64,000 nucleotides of DNA. Origin: Porticoccaceae bacterium (GTDB taxonomy: Bacteria > Pseudomonadota > Gammaproteobacteria > Pseudomonadales > Porticoccaceae). The translations under genes were made by a program, and so were the position numbers. Location: assembly GCA_029250825.1 (NCBI GenBank), contig JAQXEN010000039.1, forward strand, positions 1 through 64,000, given 5' to 3'. The notes under the pieces were generated by a model that saw only the letters and a list, made by a program, of their open reading frames with translations, was not told the DNA's origin and did no database searches. Below are positions 26,901 through 34,765 of this stretch, piece after piece. Position 1 is the stretch's first letter. Each line of letters starts with the position of its first letter.

Positions 26901-27763
26901 AAGACATCATCGAGGGGCTGCATCTTGCGCGCCTCTCTCCCAGCGCTACTCTGAGCACCTTGTAAGCTGGAAGACCGTTTATTGGCAACGGTTTGTGCCA
27001 GACGCCCGAGGCTCAGGCCCATTTTGTAGTTGTTTGGGTAGACAGAGAAAAGTGCGCCGCGCTTTACATGCACCGGGTTAGAGGAGAACACCACAAAGTG
27101 TTTTTCCCAGGAGGCCTGAAGCAAAATCGAGAGTACCGCATTGTTAACAAATGAGCCGTTTGGCTGAATCCATACGGCATCTTGTTCATCGAGAGTTTTT
27201 ATCAGATTGCGATAGACCCCCGCCGCGCTCCTGATATCTTCGGCCTCGTGAATCACCAGCGCAAAGCCACGATGCAAGAGAGTTCCTTCCGCCAGATCAA
27301 AATCCCGTACTGTTGTACCCGGTTTGGCAATAACATGAATTTTTTTAACCGCGGGAACCAAAAAAGATAACTTGTTTGATATGGCCTCAAAACTCGGCGT
27401 CAAGCTAATGCCATAGACTTGCTCAAAATCGCCACTGACAGCGCCGACAATCACTCTGTGATCGGTATTTTGTTCAGCGGCTTGGCGGGCCAAGCGATTG
27501 CCCAGCACCAAGACCGGTGATTGCCTATCAAGGACATGGATAAAATCCACAGGAGACTGATTTTTGGTCATGGCAACGCGCTGGACTTGCTGCTCATAGC
27601 CATCCTCGGCGCCGCGGACAATCTCCTCAAAGACGCGAGCAAAAGGCTCTCGCACCTGTGGATAGACTACCACTAGCTCCACCGCAGCAGCAGAGACGCT
27701 GCAATAGAAAATCAGTACCGCGATAGCACTTAAACATGCCCGCAGACTCCCTGTAAGTTTTAT
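23912..27763 (-). CDS. Hybrid histidine kinase with periplasmic-binding-like sensor, two receivers and HPt
   Basis: Numbering is from the GTG at 27682. Residues about 1-235 resemble an ABC-type substrate-binding protein (PF04392-like, QVYGISLTPSFEAISNKLSFLVPAVKKIHVIAKPGTTV). Transmembrane helix 1 is at about 313-335, a second extracytoplasmic loop follows, and helix 2 is at about 489-510. Then come HAMP, HisKA (NVTHELRTPMNAVLGM), an HATPase domain (DTGIGIAPEDQARIFEAF), REC1, REC2 (FMDCNMPVMNGYDA) and HPt (MAHTIRGSAANFGAGELV). The GTG falls at the end of a signal peptide. Another 27 codons upstream, open and without ATG/GTG/TTG, read IKLTGSLRACLSAIAVLIFY..SAAA, begin with ATA at 27763 and follow an AGGAGG 7 nt away. 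I therefore extend the gene to 27763. The ligand is unknown. Confidence 0.9.
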   Translation of the reverse strand: MKLTGSLRACLSAIAVLIFYCSVSAAAVELVVVYPQVREPFARVFEEIVRGAEDGYEQQVQRVAMTKNQSPVDFIHVLDRQSPVLVLGNRLARQAAEQNTDHRVIVGAVSGDFEQVYGISLTPSFEAISNKLSFLVPAVKKIHVIAKPGTTVRDFDLAEGTLLHRGFALVIHEAEDIRSAAGVYRNLIKTLDEQDAVWIQPNGSFVNNAVLSILLQASWEKHFVVFSSNPVHVKRGALFSVYPNNYKMGLSLGRLAQTVANKRSSSLQGAQSSAGREARKMQPLDDVFVTLNERTSNHLGISLTDDMRAQIDLVLPARWPTMARFRRNWFDKLRFKTQISLVFIFGILVLAFVTSVTVSKISSSIIEEHELLQGKQVTESLARRSEVALLYQSPEAAGDIGEDAMNFPGVKGIMIETDKADVLFVTGSMLVAESSEFVDQATQLSTEAINKQAPELSLVAESIDFWKFVAPIYASSADGDQVMGMGSSDNLLLGYITVVVGKDTLHKMQKSTLQNNLMASFVGAAILLFALLYFSRRLTSPIERLSKVMKRAQQGEEKIRSEIQGPVDITEMQKSFNRMMQVLENRRRELKRAMKMAMTSAEMKVEFAANVTHELRTPMNAVLGMLDLLMTMGLSLKQNEYVQTAKSSGDNLLALIDDILNFSEADAGKISITNRDYLLHESLDEVVGLLSSTALKKHLNIGYMIDDDVPLALHSDSDRIRQVLINLAGNALKFTERGEVSIHISLQYDAKTDSAADKGQQDNASTIRLRFIVKDTGIGIAPEDQARIFEAFTQVDSSNTKGYQGTGLGLAISNQIVELMGGDIFVSSELGQGSQFGFSLPMLVAQSSELKPEPESKSKGDENTSTDKNTLDNIHVLFVSASEILRGFAAQQFKALGVNAEFAQSGVQGLELIRQHPAEACFDILFIDQDIDDIEIKELIKFIKLEPNFNRRLAVMLSNPWSKDAIGGELSIPRLNKPLRSNSLADILTKYFIVGSGAEFDDDRLPEEAVSPRSCKILVVDDSRANQQVAIAMLERLGCQAALANNGKEALEKVVREDYDLVFMDCNMPVMNGYDATKQIRIYEGDQAGTLPIIAMTANNSENEERICRHAGMSDFLPKPLSLAGLREKLALWYGDEPETDHEQKQQAGQKAEDKNLGNPRDESAVLIQHPAAQYSGLSYDVKVIASLREAVGEVVSSMVAAFLEDTPIYIGKLATALAENNIRQVRDMAHTIRGSAANFGAGELVAASKLLEDSATSEDLSDGEQLLKRIATAFEILADDLK

Positions 27764-27823
27764 AGCACTACCTCCTGTACTGCCGTAAAAAAGTCAGCTA
27801 ATCGCCCTAGCAGATTACTGACT

Positions 27824-27858
27824 CATCTAGCCTGCCGTCTAGCTAAGCCAGCTAGATG
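27824..27858. other. hairpin between TonB receptor gene and hybrid kinase gene
   Basis: catctagc (27824-27831) pairs with gctagatg (27851-27858), and the loop holds a further tctagctaag palindrome. It lies just downstream of the receptor stop codon and upstream of the kinase ribosome-binding site, so it may partially terminate or set the ratio between receptor and kinase expression. There is no clear T-run. Confidence 0.35.
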
Positions 27859-27888
27859 CAATCATTACCTATACCGCTTAATAGTAGT

Positions 27889-30018
27889 TTAAAAATTGTA
27901 GCGAACTTCCCCCAATAGAGCCCTGCCTGAGAGCGGCAGGTCATTTGGAATAAATGGCATTGGATCGGAATTAGGACTGGGTTCGCGAGCGTCTTCATCG
28001 AATAAATTATTTGCCGTCAAGGCAAACTCAAGGGAGTTGGCCAGAGTTTTGCGTACCGATAGATCAAACAGTGCATAGTCATCTATATCCGGGCGCACAT
28101 CATCGCTGAGCCGATTGCGATCCATAACCCAGTTGGCGCGCAAATTAACCCTCCAGCCACTGGGCAATATCCAATCGGCGCGAAGATAGAGCTGCTTCTC
28201 TGGAGACTTGGCCGCAGGCACATCGAGTGTCTCATCGGTGGAATTTTGTACTGCTATATTGCCGGTCAAGGTAAAGTTCTCAGCGGCCTCCCAAACCGCC
28301 TCAAACTCCATACCATAACCTGTCTGCTCACCAGAATTTTGTGCGGTGCGAGTGCTGTTATTGGCATCGGGGACAAATTGGATAATATCGGCCCAGTCAT
28401 AGTAGAAAAAATTGGTCATCAATGTCAGTTCGTAATTGGGGCGATAATCAAAAGCCAGTTCATAGCTTTTAATTTCTTCCGGCTTGAGATTGATATTGCC
28501 AAGAATTAAGGGGTTGTTAATAGCTCTTGTCTGGGCAAAAGAAGGTGCGCGAAACGCCTCGCCATAGAGCAACTTGGTGGTGAGCTTATAACTGGTGGAC
28601 CAGACCAACGCCAGCCGAGGATTAGTGGTAGCGCCAAAATCTGAATAATTATCATGTCGCAGTCCTGCGGTTAACTCCCAGTCATTGGCCAGTAGCCAGA
28701 CATCCTGCAAAAACACATAACTATTATCGCGACTGTCTTCGGTAAGAAATACAAATGGGGTATCGGACACATCCACCAAAGGATCTCCGGGGAGAATCAG
28801 CATGCCAGTGTCCGGATTGATGCCAAAGTTTTTGGTCTCAGTGATCTTATCAATTTCCCCATCATAATAGCCGGCACCTACGCTGATATGGTGCTTGGAG
28901 ATACCACTGTGTTCGAGGCGCACATCAAACCTGCTATGACGCTCAAAGATCTCTGGGTTGCCAATTACACCTTCCGGGAAGGGAGGAAATATCGGCACGC
29001 CGAATGGATCGAGAAAGGGGCCAGTGGAGCCTGCAGGGTAAAGAACAAAATCGCCCTCCACTTCCTGAGAGGTATCAAAGTAACTGGTTTGGATTTCAAT
29101 TAATGTTTCATCGAAAATATCTTCATCGGTATAAGTTAGATCAACATTAAACCGTTGACTAGAAAATTTATTCTCTGGATTAAGTGCTTGAGCAGCACCG
29201 GCACCATCGCCGATATTGTTACGAATTTGACTGCCGGCCCTAAGGCGTAATTTTTTATAACTCGCCTCGAGACGCAATTCGATATTTTCTGAAGACCGAT
29301 TTACTGAGCCCGGCGCATTTGAAACAGTGGTTCCGGTAATAAAATCAATTAAGCTCTGTGCATCGCTGTCGATCTGCGAATCGGATCCATCGCTTTTTGT
29401 AAATTCAACACTGCCCATATAGGCCAGATCACCTTTTTTGCCAGCGCCCGTAAACCACACATCAGTAGTATCAAAAGAACCGACCCTAACGCCAGCAGAA
29501 TTATTTTCTATCTCCTGAGGCGTCTTGGTAACTATATTAATTACCCCAGCAAAAGCATCGGCACCATAGAGCGCCGAACCGGGCCCACGAATCACTTCGA
29601 TTCGCGAGATCGCCTCAACCGGCATACCGCCCCAGACAAGATTGCGGTCGCCTTGAAATAAATTAGTAATGGGGATTCCATTAATAAGCATCAAAACCTG
29701 AGGGCTAAAATCTGAGGAGATACCACGAAAAAGATATTCTGGATTATAAATGGCACTCAAACTGACATGCAGACCGGGCACAGACTCCAAGACCTGATCA
29801 ATATCTCGAGCACCCATAGCGCGGATCTGACTGGCAGTAATCACAGAGGCCACCGCGGGGGCTTTGGCTATTGGCTGAATGATTCCAGTGGCAATCGAGA
29901 CATAGTCCTCATCGCCATATAGTCCAGCAAAATCTACATCCGACGCGAGACTGTTCTCGGTAAATATCGTGCCACAGGTCAAACCTAAAATAACAAATAC
30001 TGCATACAGCTTAGTCAT
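27889..30018 (-). CDS. TonB-dependent outer membrane receptor
   Basis: This 709-aa energy-coupled outer membrane importer has a signal peptide (about 1-25, FVILGLTCGTIFTENSLAS). The plug domain lies at about 50-165 (PAVASVITASQIRAMGARDIDQVLESVPGLHVS, IEVIRGPGSALYGADAFAGVINIVTK). A 22-strand barrel follows, ending LLGEVRYNF with the C-terminal Phe needed by BamA. Similarity is to the CirA/FepA/BtuB class, but the substrate cannot be inferred. Its start lies 3 bp after the stop of a citrate-synthase-like gene, so it is translated with metabolic genes rather than with an ABC transporter. The kinase with a binding-protein-like sensor follows. Confidence 0.93.
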   Translation of the reverse strand: MTKLYAVFVILGLTCGTIFTENSLASDVDFAGLYGDEDYVSIATGIIQPIAKAPAVASVITASQIRAMGARDIDQVLESVPGLHVSLSAIYNPEYLFRGISSDFSPQVLMLINGIPITNLFQGDRNLVWGGMPVEAISRIEVIRGPGSALYGADAFAGVINIVTKTPQEIENNSAGVRVGSFDTTDVWFTGAGKKGDLAYMGSVEFTKSDGSDSQIDSDAQSLIDFITGTTVSNAPGSVNRSSENIELRLEASYKKLRLRAGSQIRNNIGDGAGAAQALNPENKFSSQRFNVDLTYTDEDIFDETLIEIQTSYFDTSQEVEGDFVLYPAGSTGPFLDPFGVPIFPPFPEGVIGNPEIFERHSRFDVRLEHSGISKHHISVGAGYYDGEIDKITETKNFGINPDTGMLILPGDPLVDVSDTPFVFLTEDSRDNSYVFLQDVWLLANDWELTAGLRHDNYSDFGATTNPRLALVWSTSYKLTTKLLYGEAFRAPSFAQTRAINNPLILGNINLKPEEIKSYELAFDYRPNYELTLMTNFFYYDWADIIQFVPDANNSTRTAQNSGEQTGYGMEFEAVWEAAENFTLTGNIAVQNSTDETLDVPAAKSPEKQLYLRADWILPSGWRVNLRANWVMDRNRLSDDVRPDIDDYALFDLSVRKTLANSLEFALTANNLFDEDAREPSPNSDPMPFIPNDLPLSGRALLGEVRYNF

Positions 30019-30021
30019 TAC

Positions 30022-30828
30022 TCACACCCTCCAGTGCTTGACCGTCTCGTCTCCTGTAAAGTTGAGTCGAGAAGTCCGTAAGGGAAAAAAACATCCTTCC
30101 TGTTGATCTAATGCATCAATAAAGCAAGGCATTGCTCCGGCAGTAAAAGCCAATGTGGCCATATGGTAAAATTCCATAGGCTTCAACCCTTCATCGGCCA
30201 ATAAGCCAGCACAAACAGCCGCAATATTGATCTCATATTTAAACCGGCTAGCGCTTAAATACTCAGCTACAGCAAAGGCAAGTTTGATATATTTGCCTTC
30301 ACCGCAACCTATTGAACGGGCAAAATCCATCATTGGCTCTACCCGTTCATCCCCAGAAACTAATGGCCGTCCATATCCGTAGACGCTGCGAAACTGCTTT
30401 AACTCTGTTTTAATTATTTGTTCTAAAGTCTCACCCTCAGCCAATCGCTTATCGGCTCGGTATAAAAAATCTGTCGCCCCTTTTATGGGCTTTAATCCAT
30501 AGAGAGTGGCCTCGGTCACTGCCACTGATGCCGCCGCGGCCAGCGCCCCAGTTGAGCGCGCGGTGCCGGCCAATGCCGATACGCGGTTATTCCAGATACG
30601 CGGATCGGGAAAGCTGGTACAGATAACCCACATTCCCTCCATTAAACGCGCGATTTTTGACGACTCTTTTCCGGTGCTGGCAAACAGCAAATACTCCATC
30701 CATGAGCTGTCACTTAAATCCTTAAATACATCTTTGCCCCGCAGCACGACCTTTCCTTCAGGAGACCAGCCACCCATTGAGGTGCACCAATTATCCTCGA
30801 ACTTCTCTAACTTACTGTGAACAGGCAT
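30022..30828 (-). CDS. Half-length citrate-synthase-superfamily protein (subunit 1)
   Basis: The 268-aa protein resembles the short citrate synthase-like/citryl-CoA lyase group. It contains FPDPRIWNNRVSALAGTARS, VTEATLYGLKPIKGATDFL, SVYGYGRPLVSGDERVEPM and KYEINIAAVCAGLLADEGL. Comparing these blocks with citrate synthase, the usual active-site His positions (GPLHGGA, GFGHxVY) read Lys/Ile and Arg, and the later catalytic Asp is not evident. Activity as a plain citrate synthase therefore looks unlikely. It is preceded by a second half-length relative 27 bp upstream and followed within 3 bp by the TonB receptor. The function is not known to me; a heteromeric C-C lyase/ligase or CoA-dependent enzyme working with the ThDP protein is an inference. 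Confidence 0.65.
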   Translation of the reverse strand: MPVHSKLEKFEDNWCTSMGGWSPEGKVVLRGKDVFKDLSDSSWMEYLLFASTGKESSKIARLMEGMWVICTSFPDPRIWNNRVSALAGTARSTGALAAAASVAVTEATLYGLKPIKGATDFLYRADKRLAEGETLEQIIKTELKQFRSVYGYGRPLVSGDERVEPMMDFARSIGCGEGKYIKLAFAVAEYLSASRFKYEINIAAVCAGLLADEGLKPMEFYHMATLAFTAGAMPCFIDALDQQEGCFFPLRTSRLNFTGDETVKHWRV

Positions 30829-30855
30829 ACAGTTTTCTCACTGGGCCGAATGGCC

Positions 30856-31647
30856 TCACGGATTTAATTTGAAGCCGTTGGCAAAAAATGGATACTTCCG
30901 CCAACCCAGTCGCTCTTGCTCGAGGCTGTGAACTGCCGCTCCCGGCAGACGCAATAATAAAAACAGCATCTCGGCTTGTTCCGGTAGAAAATCAAGATCA
31001 TAGAGAGCCGCAGCGGCAACGCCAGAAAAGGCTAAGGGACAGCCGGCAAACGCTTCTAATTCAGTGCGCTGATTATTTAACCAATGCAGGTGGGTGCCTT
31101 GACCAATATCCGCGAGATACGTCAGGGTCTGTTTGACAGGGGTTGGACAGCTAACGCCATTGGGATCAAAACCCGGTGTATGCTCCATAGGTAGCCAAAC
31201 ATCTTCACGTGCGGGCTGGGGTGGCTGTTTAATCAACTGCTGCCAAGCTTTAAGGCTAGTCTGACACTGCTGCCAATACTCCAGAGCATGGAAGACTTCC
31301 CGGGCGCCACCCAAGTTGCCAGCACCCACGGCAGTTGCGGCGATAATTGCCGAAGCATGAGTGGAACCGCCGACTCCGGCGCTCATAGCGGCCCTGACAC
31401 TGTGATCTCTGGGGCCGGGATTGGCCAGCGCAATGGCCAGCCCCTGAAGTAGCGCCGACTGTTCCGGCGTTGGCTGTTGCTGTTTAAATAGCAGGTAGAG
31501 GTAATCTATATAACTCGCATTTTTTAATATATCGCCATAGATATCATAGCCACCGCAATAACAGCTAGCAGCGGCAAATGGATTATCCAGTTCGGGAGTT
31601 TCACGCCAAATTTTTGTGGTGATTTTCTCTATCGGGTTATCGCTCAT
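30856..31647 (-). CDS. Half-length citrate-synthase-superfamily protein (subunit 2)
   Basis: The 263-aa protein has LANPGPRDHSVRAAMSAGVGG, AVGAGNLGGAREVFHALEYW, EHTPGFDPNGVSCPTPVKQ and a C-terminal ERLGWRKYPFFANGF. This is the order of blocks seen in citryl-CoA lyase-like proteins. NLGGA replaces the usual HGGA, while the His in EHTPGFDP may stand for the second catalytic His. It is different in sequence from the neighbouring 268-aa protein, so the two may form a heteromer rather than being redundant copies. It overlaps the upstream ThDP-enzyme gene by 4 bp (ATGA), a strong sign of translational coupling. The family call is moderate and the reaction unknown. Confidence 0.62.
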   Translation of the reverse strand: MSDNPIEKITTKIWRETPELDNPFAAASCYCGGYDIYGDILKNASYIDYLYLLFKQQQPTPEQSALLQGLAIALANPGPRDHSVRAAMSAGVGGSTHASAIIAATAVGAGNLGGAREVFHALEYWQQCQTSLKAWQQLIKQPPQPAREDVWLPMEHTPGFDPNGVSCPTPVKQTLTYLADIGQGTHLHWLNNQRTELEAFAGCPLAFSGVAAAALYDLDFLPEQAEMLFLLLRLPGAAVHSLEQERLGWRKYPFFANGFKLNP

Positions 31648-33434
31648 CCACTTTGCAACACGTTAGTGCGCAAACCGATTGGAGGTGGCTCATTAGTATC
31701 GATGCGCACATCGAGTAAAGTCGGTCCTTTGCGTGCGCAGATAGTTTTTATATCGAGATTATTTAAGTCTGCCGGTGAGTGGATAATATGCCCAGGTGCT
31801 CCCATGGATTTAGCCATCGCTGAAAAGTCTACCGGAGTTAACTGATTGGCTATGGGTTCTGCGCCAGTCAGTGTTTGGCCATGCCTAACCATCCCGTAAG
31901 CGTGGTCATTTAAGATTACAAAAATAATGGTTAATTTTTCTTCTATGGCAACTGTCAGTTCTTGGCCGCTCATCAGCCAACTGCCGTCACCAGTAATACA
32001 GACCACCGGAGTATTATCCAAAGCCATACTGGTTCCCACAGCATTGCCAATAGCCCAACCCATTGAGGCAAAATCAACTGAGGCACTAAATAAACCCCCT
32101 CGGGCTTCACGCTTACCCGAGAACCTTCGATCGAATGGGTTTAGGTAATGGGTTCCCCAGGCCAAGCTATTTCCGGTATCGACTAGGTATCGAGTGTGCG
32201 CAGGAAATAATCTGGGTAAATCCCGCATCAGCCGTTGAGGCTTAATTGGCGTTGCATCGGAACAGTAGCCCTCTTCGTCGTCAAACTGAAAATGTCGAGT
32301 TAAGGTTGCTTCCGACTCGGCACTGGCCGACTTGACTAGACGCAGATAGTTTTTTGTATCGATCCCGAAGCGACTAGCTATGCGATCAAAAATTGTTTCC
32401 AGGCAGCCGCGCACATGGAGCTTTGCCATAGGCGTTCGCGTCAGGTTTGCCTCGGTGGACTCCACATGCACCAGTTTGCCATTGAGAAGATTTGTGGTAT
32501 CCCAAGCATTACTAGAAAACTCTCCAAAGCGCGCACCGATTGCTATTACCAAGTCGACACTGGGGTTAGCCAACACCTCGCTTGCATCAGTATGACCGGC
32601 GAAGCCGAAGACACCCTTAAATTGTGGGTGATAAGGACTGACCAATCCTTTACCTTGGGGCGTCACTATAAGAGGCGCACCCGTTTTAACCACAAGGGAA
32701 AGAATACTGCCAATAGCATCACAGGCTTCATCGCCAATAATAAAGACAGGATTTTTCGCCGAACTCAACTCATGAAAGAGCTGGTCTACTGCATGATCAT
32801 CAATCAGCGCAGGCCTATCCAATAAATTATCCAGTTGATAGTGAGTCTGGCTATTAAGGTTATCCATCGCCATCACATCTCGCGGCATACTGATATGCGC
32901 CGGCCCTGCTGGCGAGCCCATAGCCGACATAATGGCGGTAGCGAGTTTGTGTTCAAACTGGTCAATATGGGAGACAAGGGTGTTATATCTGGTGCAGTGG
33001 GAGTAGAGACCCACTGTGTTGACGCCGGTGCAGGAAGAGTCTTGAATGGCACCTTTGCCAAAGGTTGAAATCGCTGTCTGGGCGGTGATGACTAACATGG
33101 GTACGTTGTTTTCGTAGGCTGAAGCGACCCCGGTAATCATATTGGTAGCGCCAGGTCCGGTGGTTGAGCAACAGACACCCAGTTTGCCACTATTTCTCGC
33201 ATAGCCATCGGCCATAAAGGCGGCACCGGTTTCGTGGCGGGCTACCACAGCGCGAACTCCGCCGCGCCGCTCGCTACGTGCCAGTGCATCATAGAGGGGT
33301 TCTATGGCTCCCCCTGGCACACCAAAAACATATTCGACCCCCAGTTGTTCAAGATAAGCGACTAACAAATCCGCCATCTTTGGTCCCATTGGTGTAACAG
33401 CCCGGCACCGTTCTTTACCTTCTATGTCGGTCAT
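31644..33434 (-). CDS. Thiamine-diphosphate-dependent enzyme, acetolactate-synthase-like
   Basis: This 596-aa protein has the three-domain ThDP fold. The Pyr domain has catalytic Glu in VVARHETGAAFMADGYAR (LGVEYVFGVPGGAIEPLYDAL before it). A central domain follows (VDLVIAIGARFGEF). The PP domain has the GDG..N metal/ThDP motif (VCITGDGSWLMSGQELTVAIEEKLTIIFVILNDHAYGMVRHGQ). It belongs to the acetolactate synthase/oxalyl-CoA decarboxylase/sulfoacetaldehyde acetyltransferase superfamily. No small regulatory subunit (ilvN) is nearby, so a biosynthetic acetolactate synthase is unlikely. It heads the minus-strand unit with two citrate-synthase-like genes and the TonB receptor, suggesting a dedicated 2-oxoacid or acyl-CoA reaction. 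Confidence 0.8.
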   Translation of the reverse strand: MTDIEGKERCRAVTPMGPKMADLLVAYLEQLGVEYVFGVPGGAIEPLYDALARSERRGGVRAVVARHETGAAFMADGYARNSGKLGVCCSTTGPGATNMITGVASAYENNVPMLVITAQTAISTFGKGAIQDSSCTGVNTVGLYSHCTRYNTLVSHIDQFEHKLATAIMSAMGSPAGPAHISMPRDVMAMDNLNSQTHYQLDNLLDRPALIDDHAVDQLFHELSSAKNPVFIIGDEACDAIGSILSLVVKTGAPLIVTPQGKGLVSPYHPQFKGVFGFAGHTDASEVLANPSVDLVIAIGARFGEFSSNAWDTTNLLNGKLVHVESTEANLTRTPMAKLHVRGCLETIFDRIASRFGIDTKNYLRLVKSASAESEATLTRHFQFDDEEGYCSDATPIKPQRLMRDLPRLFPAHTRYLVDTGNSLAWGTHYLNPFDRRFSGKREARGGLFSASVDFASMGWAIGNAVGTSMALDNTPVVCITGDGSWLMSGQELTVAIEEKLTIIFVILNDHAYGMVRHGQTLTGAEPIANQLTPVDFSAMAKSMGAPGHIIHSPADLNNLDIKTICARKGPTLLDVRIDTNEPPPIGLRTNVLQSG

Positions 33435-33573
33435 CTTTTTCCCTTATAAATTAATGCGATACAAAGAAATCATGAAGTATTTTTGTTAAATTCATTAATA
33501 GATGATGATTTGTCGCTTATCAACCTAATCCGCTGACAGCTATGCATCATGGGGCGGTTTGGTTAACCGCGTC

Positions 33574-33601
33574 TCGACATAGACAGCTGAGTGGTTACAA
33601 T
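33574..33601 (+). promoter_or_regulatory. candidate sigma-70 promoter of the 33630 gene
   Basis: TCGACA (33574-33579) and TACAAT (33596-33601) are separated by 16 bp, each one base off consensus, and would start transcription about 20 bp before the ATG at 33630. It lies in the 195-bp divergent region shared with the ThDP operon. I saw no clear operator there. Confidence 0.45.
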
Positions 33602-33629
33602 GCCCTCCTAAAATTGACAAAAGACCACT

Positions 33630-34346
33630 ATGACTGATGCCACTAACACGCGAGAGCAGCCTGCGGAAAAGAAAGAAAGCCTGCTGTTAAATCTTGCCTT
33701 TAATATCGCCATTCCTACTCTAGTGCTCACTAAACTCAGCGGTGCAGACTATCTGGGTATTAAGCTGGCAATTATTGTGGCTCTGTCATTCCCGATTATT
33801 TATGGTGTGCGCGATTTTTTTGTGCGCAGCAAAATCAATTTCTTCTCCGCACTGGGGGTTGTCAGTGTTGCCCTCACCGGCGGCATCAGCCTGATGGAGT
33901 TGGATGCGATCTATATTGCGATTAAAGAGGCCAGCATCCCTGCCCTGTTTGGCCTAGCGACACTGATATCTCTAAAAACCTCCCAGCCTCTGATCCATAC
34001 TTTTTTACTTAATGACTCGGTGCTTGAGATTGATAAAATCAATGCCTCGCTGGTCAGCCGCAACCGCCAAGCGGAGTTTGATCAGTTGCTGATTAATGCC
34101 TCGTGGATTCTGGCTGGTTCATTTCTACTCTCCGCAGTGCTCAACTATTTTCTCGCAGTCTATCTGCTCACGGCAGATCCTGGCACTCAGGCATTTAATG
34201 AGCAGCTTGGCAAAATGACGGCCTTGAGTTTTCCGGTGATCGCGGTTCCGGCTATGCTGGTGATGATTGGCGATATGTTTTATCTGTTCAAAGGTATTAC
34301 GCGGATTACTGGGTTGTCCCTAGACGAAATAATTAAACAGAAATAA
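33630..34346 (+). CDS. VC0807-like integral membrane protein
   Basis: The 238-aa protein has about six hydrophobic segments, including LLLNLAFNIAIPTLVL, LAIIVALSFPIIYGV, FSALGVVSVALTGGISL, ASWILAGSFLLSAVLNYFLAVYLL and LSFPVIAVPAMLVMIGDMFYLF. Its pattern (short polar N-terminus, FFVRSKINFFSALG, a late cytoplasmic loop with SLVSRNRQ) resembles the VC0807 family of uncharacterised inner membrane proteins. It is divergent from the ThDP operon and 22 bp upstream of a YciI gene. Function is unknown. Confidence 0.6.
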   Translation: MTDATNTREQPAEKKESLLLNLAFNIAIPTLVLTKLSGADYLGIKLAIIVALSFPIIYGVRDFFVRSKINFFSALGVVSVALTGGISLMELDAIYIAIKEASIPALFGLATLISLKTSQPLIHTFLLNDSVLEIDKINASLVSRNRQAEFDQLLINASWILAGSFLLSAVLNYFLAVYLLTADPGTQAFNEQLGKMTALSFPVIAVPAMLVMIGDMFYLFKGITRITGLSLDEIIKQK

Positions 34347-34368
34347 ACCGGAATAAAAGAGTAACTTT

Positions 34369-34668
34369 ATGTGGTACGCAATAATCAGTGAAGATGTTGA
34401 AAACAGCCTTACCCAACGCTTGGCAGCCCGTCCAGCGCATTTGCAGAGACTGCAAGAATTGAAAGACGATGGACGCCTGTTTGTCGCTGGCCCGCACCCA
34501 GCAATTGACTCTCTGGACCCCGGTGAGGCTGGGTTTACGGGCAGTTTGGTGATCGCTGAATTCCCGTCTCTGGTCGAGGCTCAGCAGTGGGCTGACGCCG
34601 ACCCTTATATCGCTGCTGGCGTGTATAAGCAGGTTAGAGTTAAACCGTTTAAGAAAGTACTACCCTAA
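34369..34668 (+). CDS. yciI: YciI family protein
   Basis: This small cytosolic ferredoxin-fold protein of 99 aa has [28 protein letters not shown], the conserved His-Asp region ([13 protein letters not shown]) and [30 protein letters not shown]. Full-length E. coli YciI is 98 aa. The conserved acid and His pair suggests enzymatic activity, but the physiological reaction of single-domain YciI is not established. In Pseudomonas the same gene lies beside an intracellular septation-like membrane protein, which may parallel the membrane gene just upstream. Confidence 0.9.
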   Translation: MWYAIISEDVENSLTQRLAARPAHLQRLQELKDDGRLFVAGPHPAIDSLDPGEAGFTGSLVIAEFPSLVEAQQWADADPYIAAGVYKQVRVKPFKKVLP

Positions 34669-34765
34669 CCACCTCGCAAGACGCAATGATTAGCAGTCAA
34701 GTGGTTATCATTTGCTGCTGATCAGAGTATTATCCAAGCCTTCCTAACTTATCATTTTTGAAACC

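Noticed and set aside
27889-30018. Siderophore receptor assignment
   Set aside because: The barrel class is compatible, but no siderophore synthesis, Fur box or iron transporter is visible, so the substrate is left open.
31644-33434. Annotation as biosynthetic acetolactate synthase large subunit
   Set aside because: The fold and ThDP motifs fit the superfamily, but there is no small subunit or other branched-chain gene nearby; the neighbours point to a different reaction.
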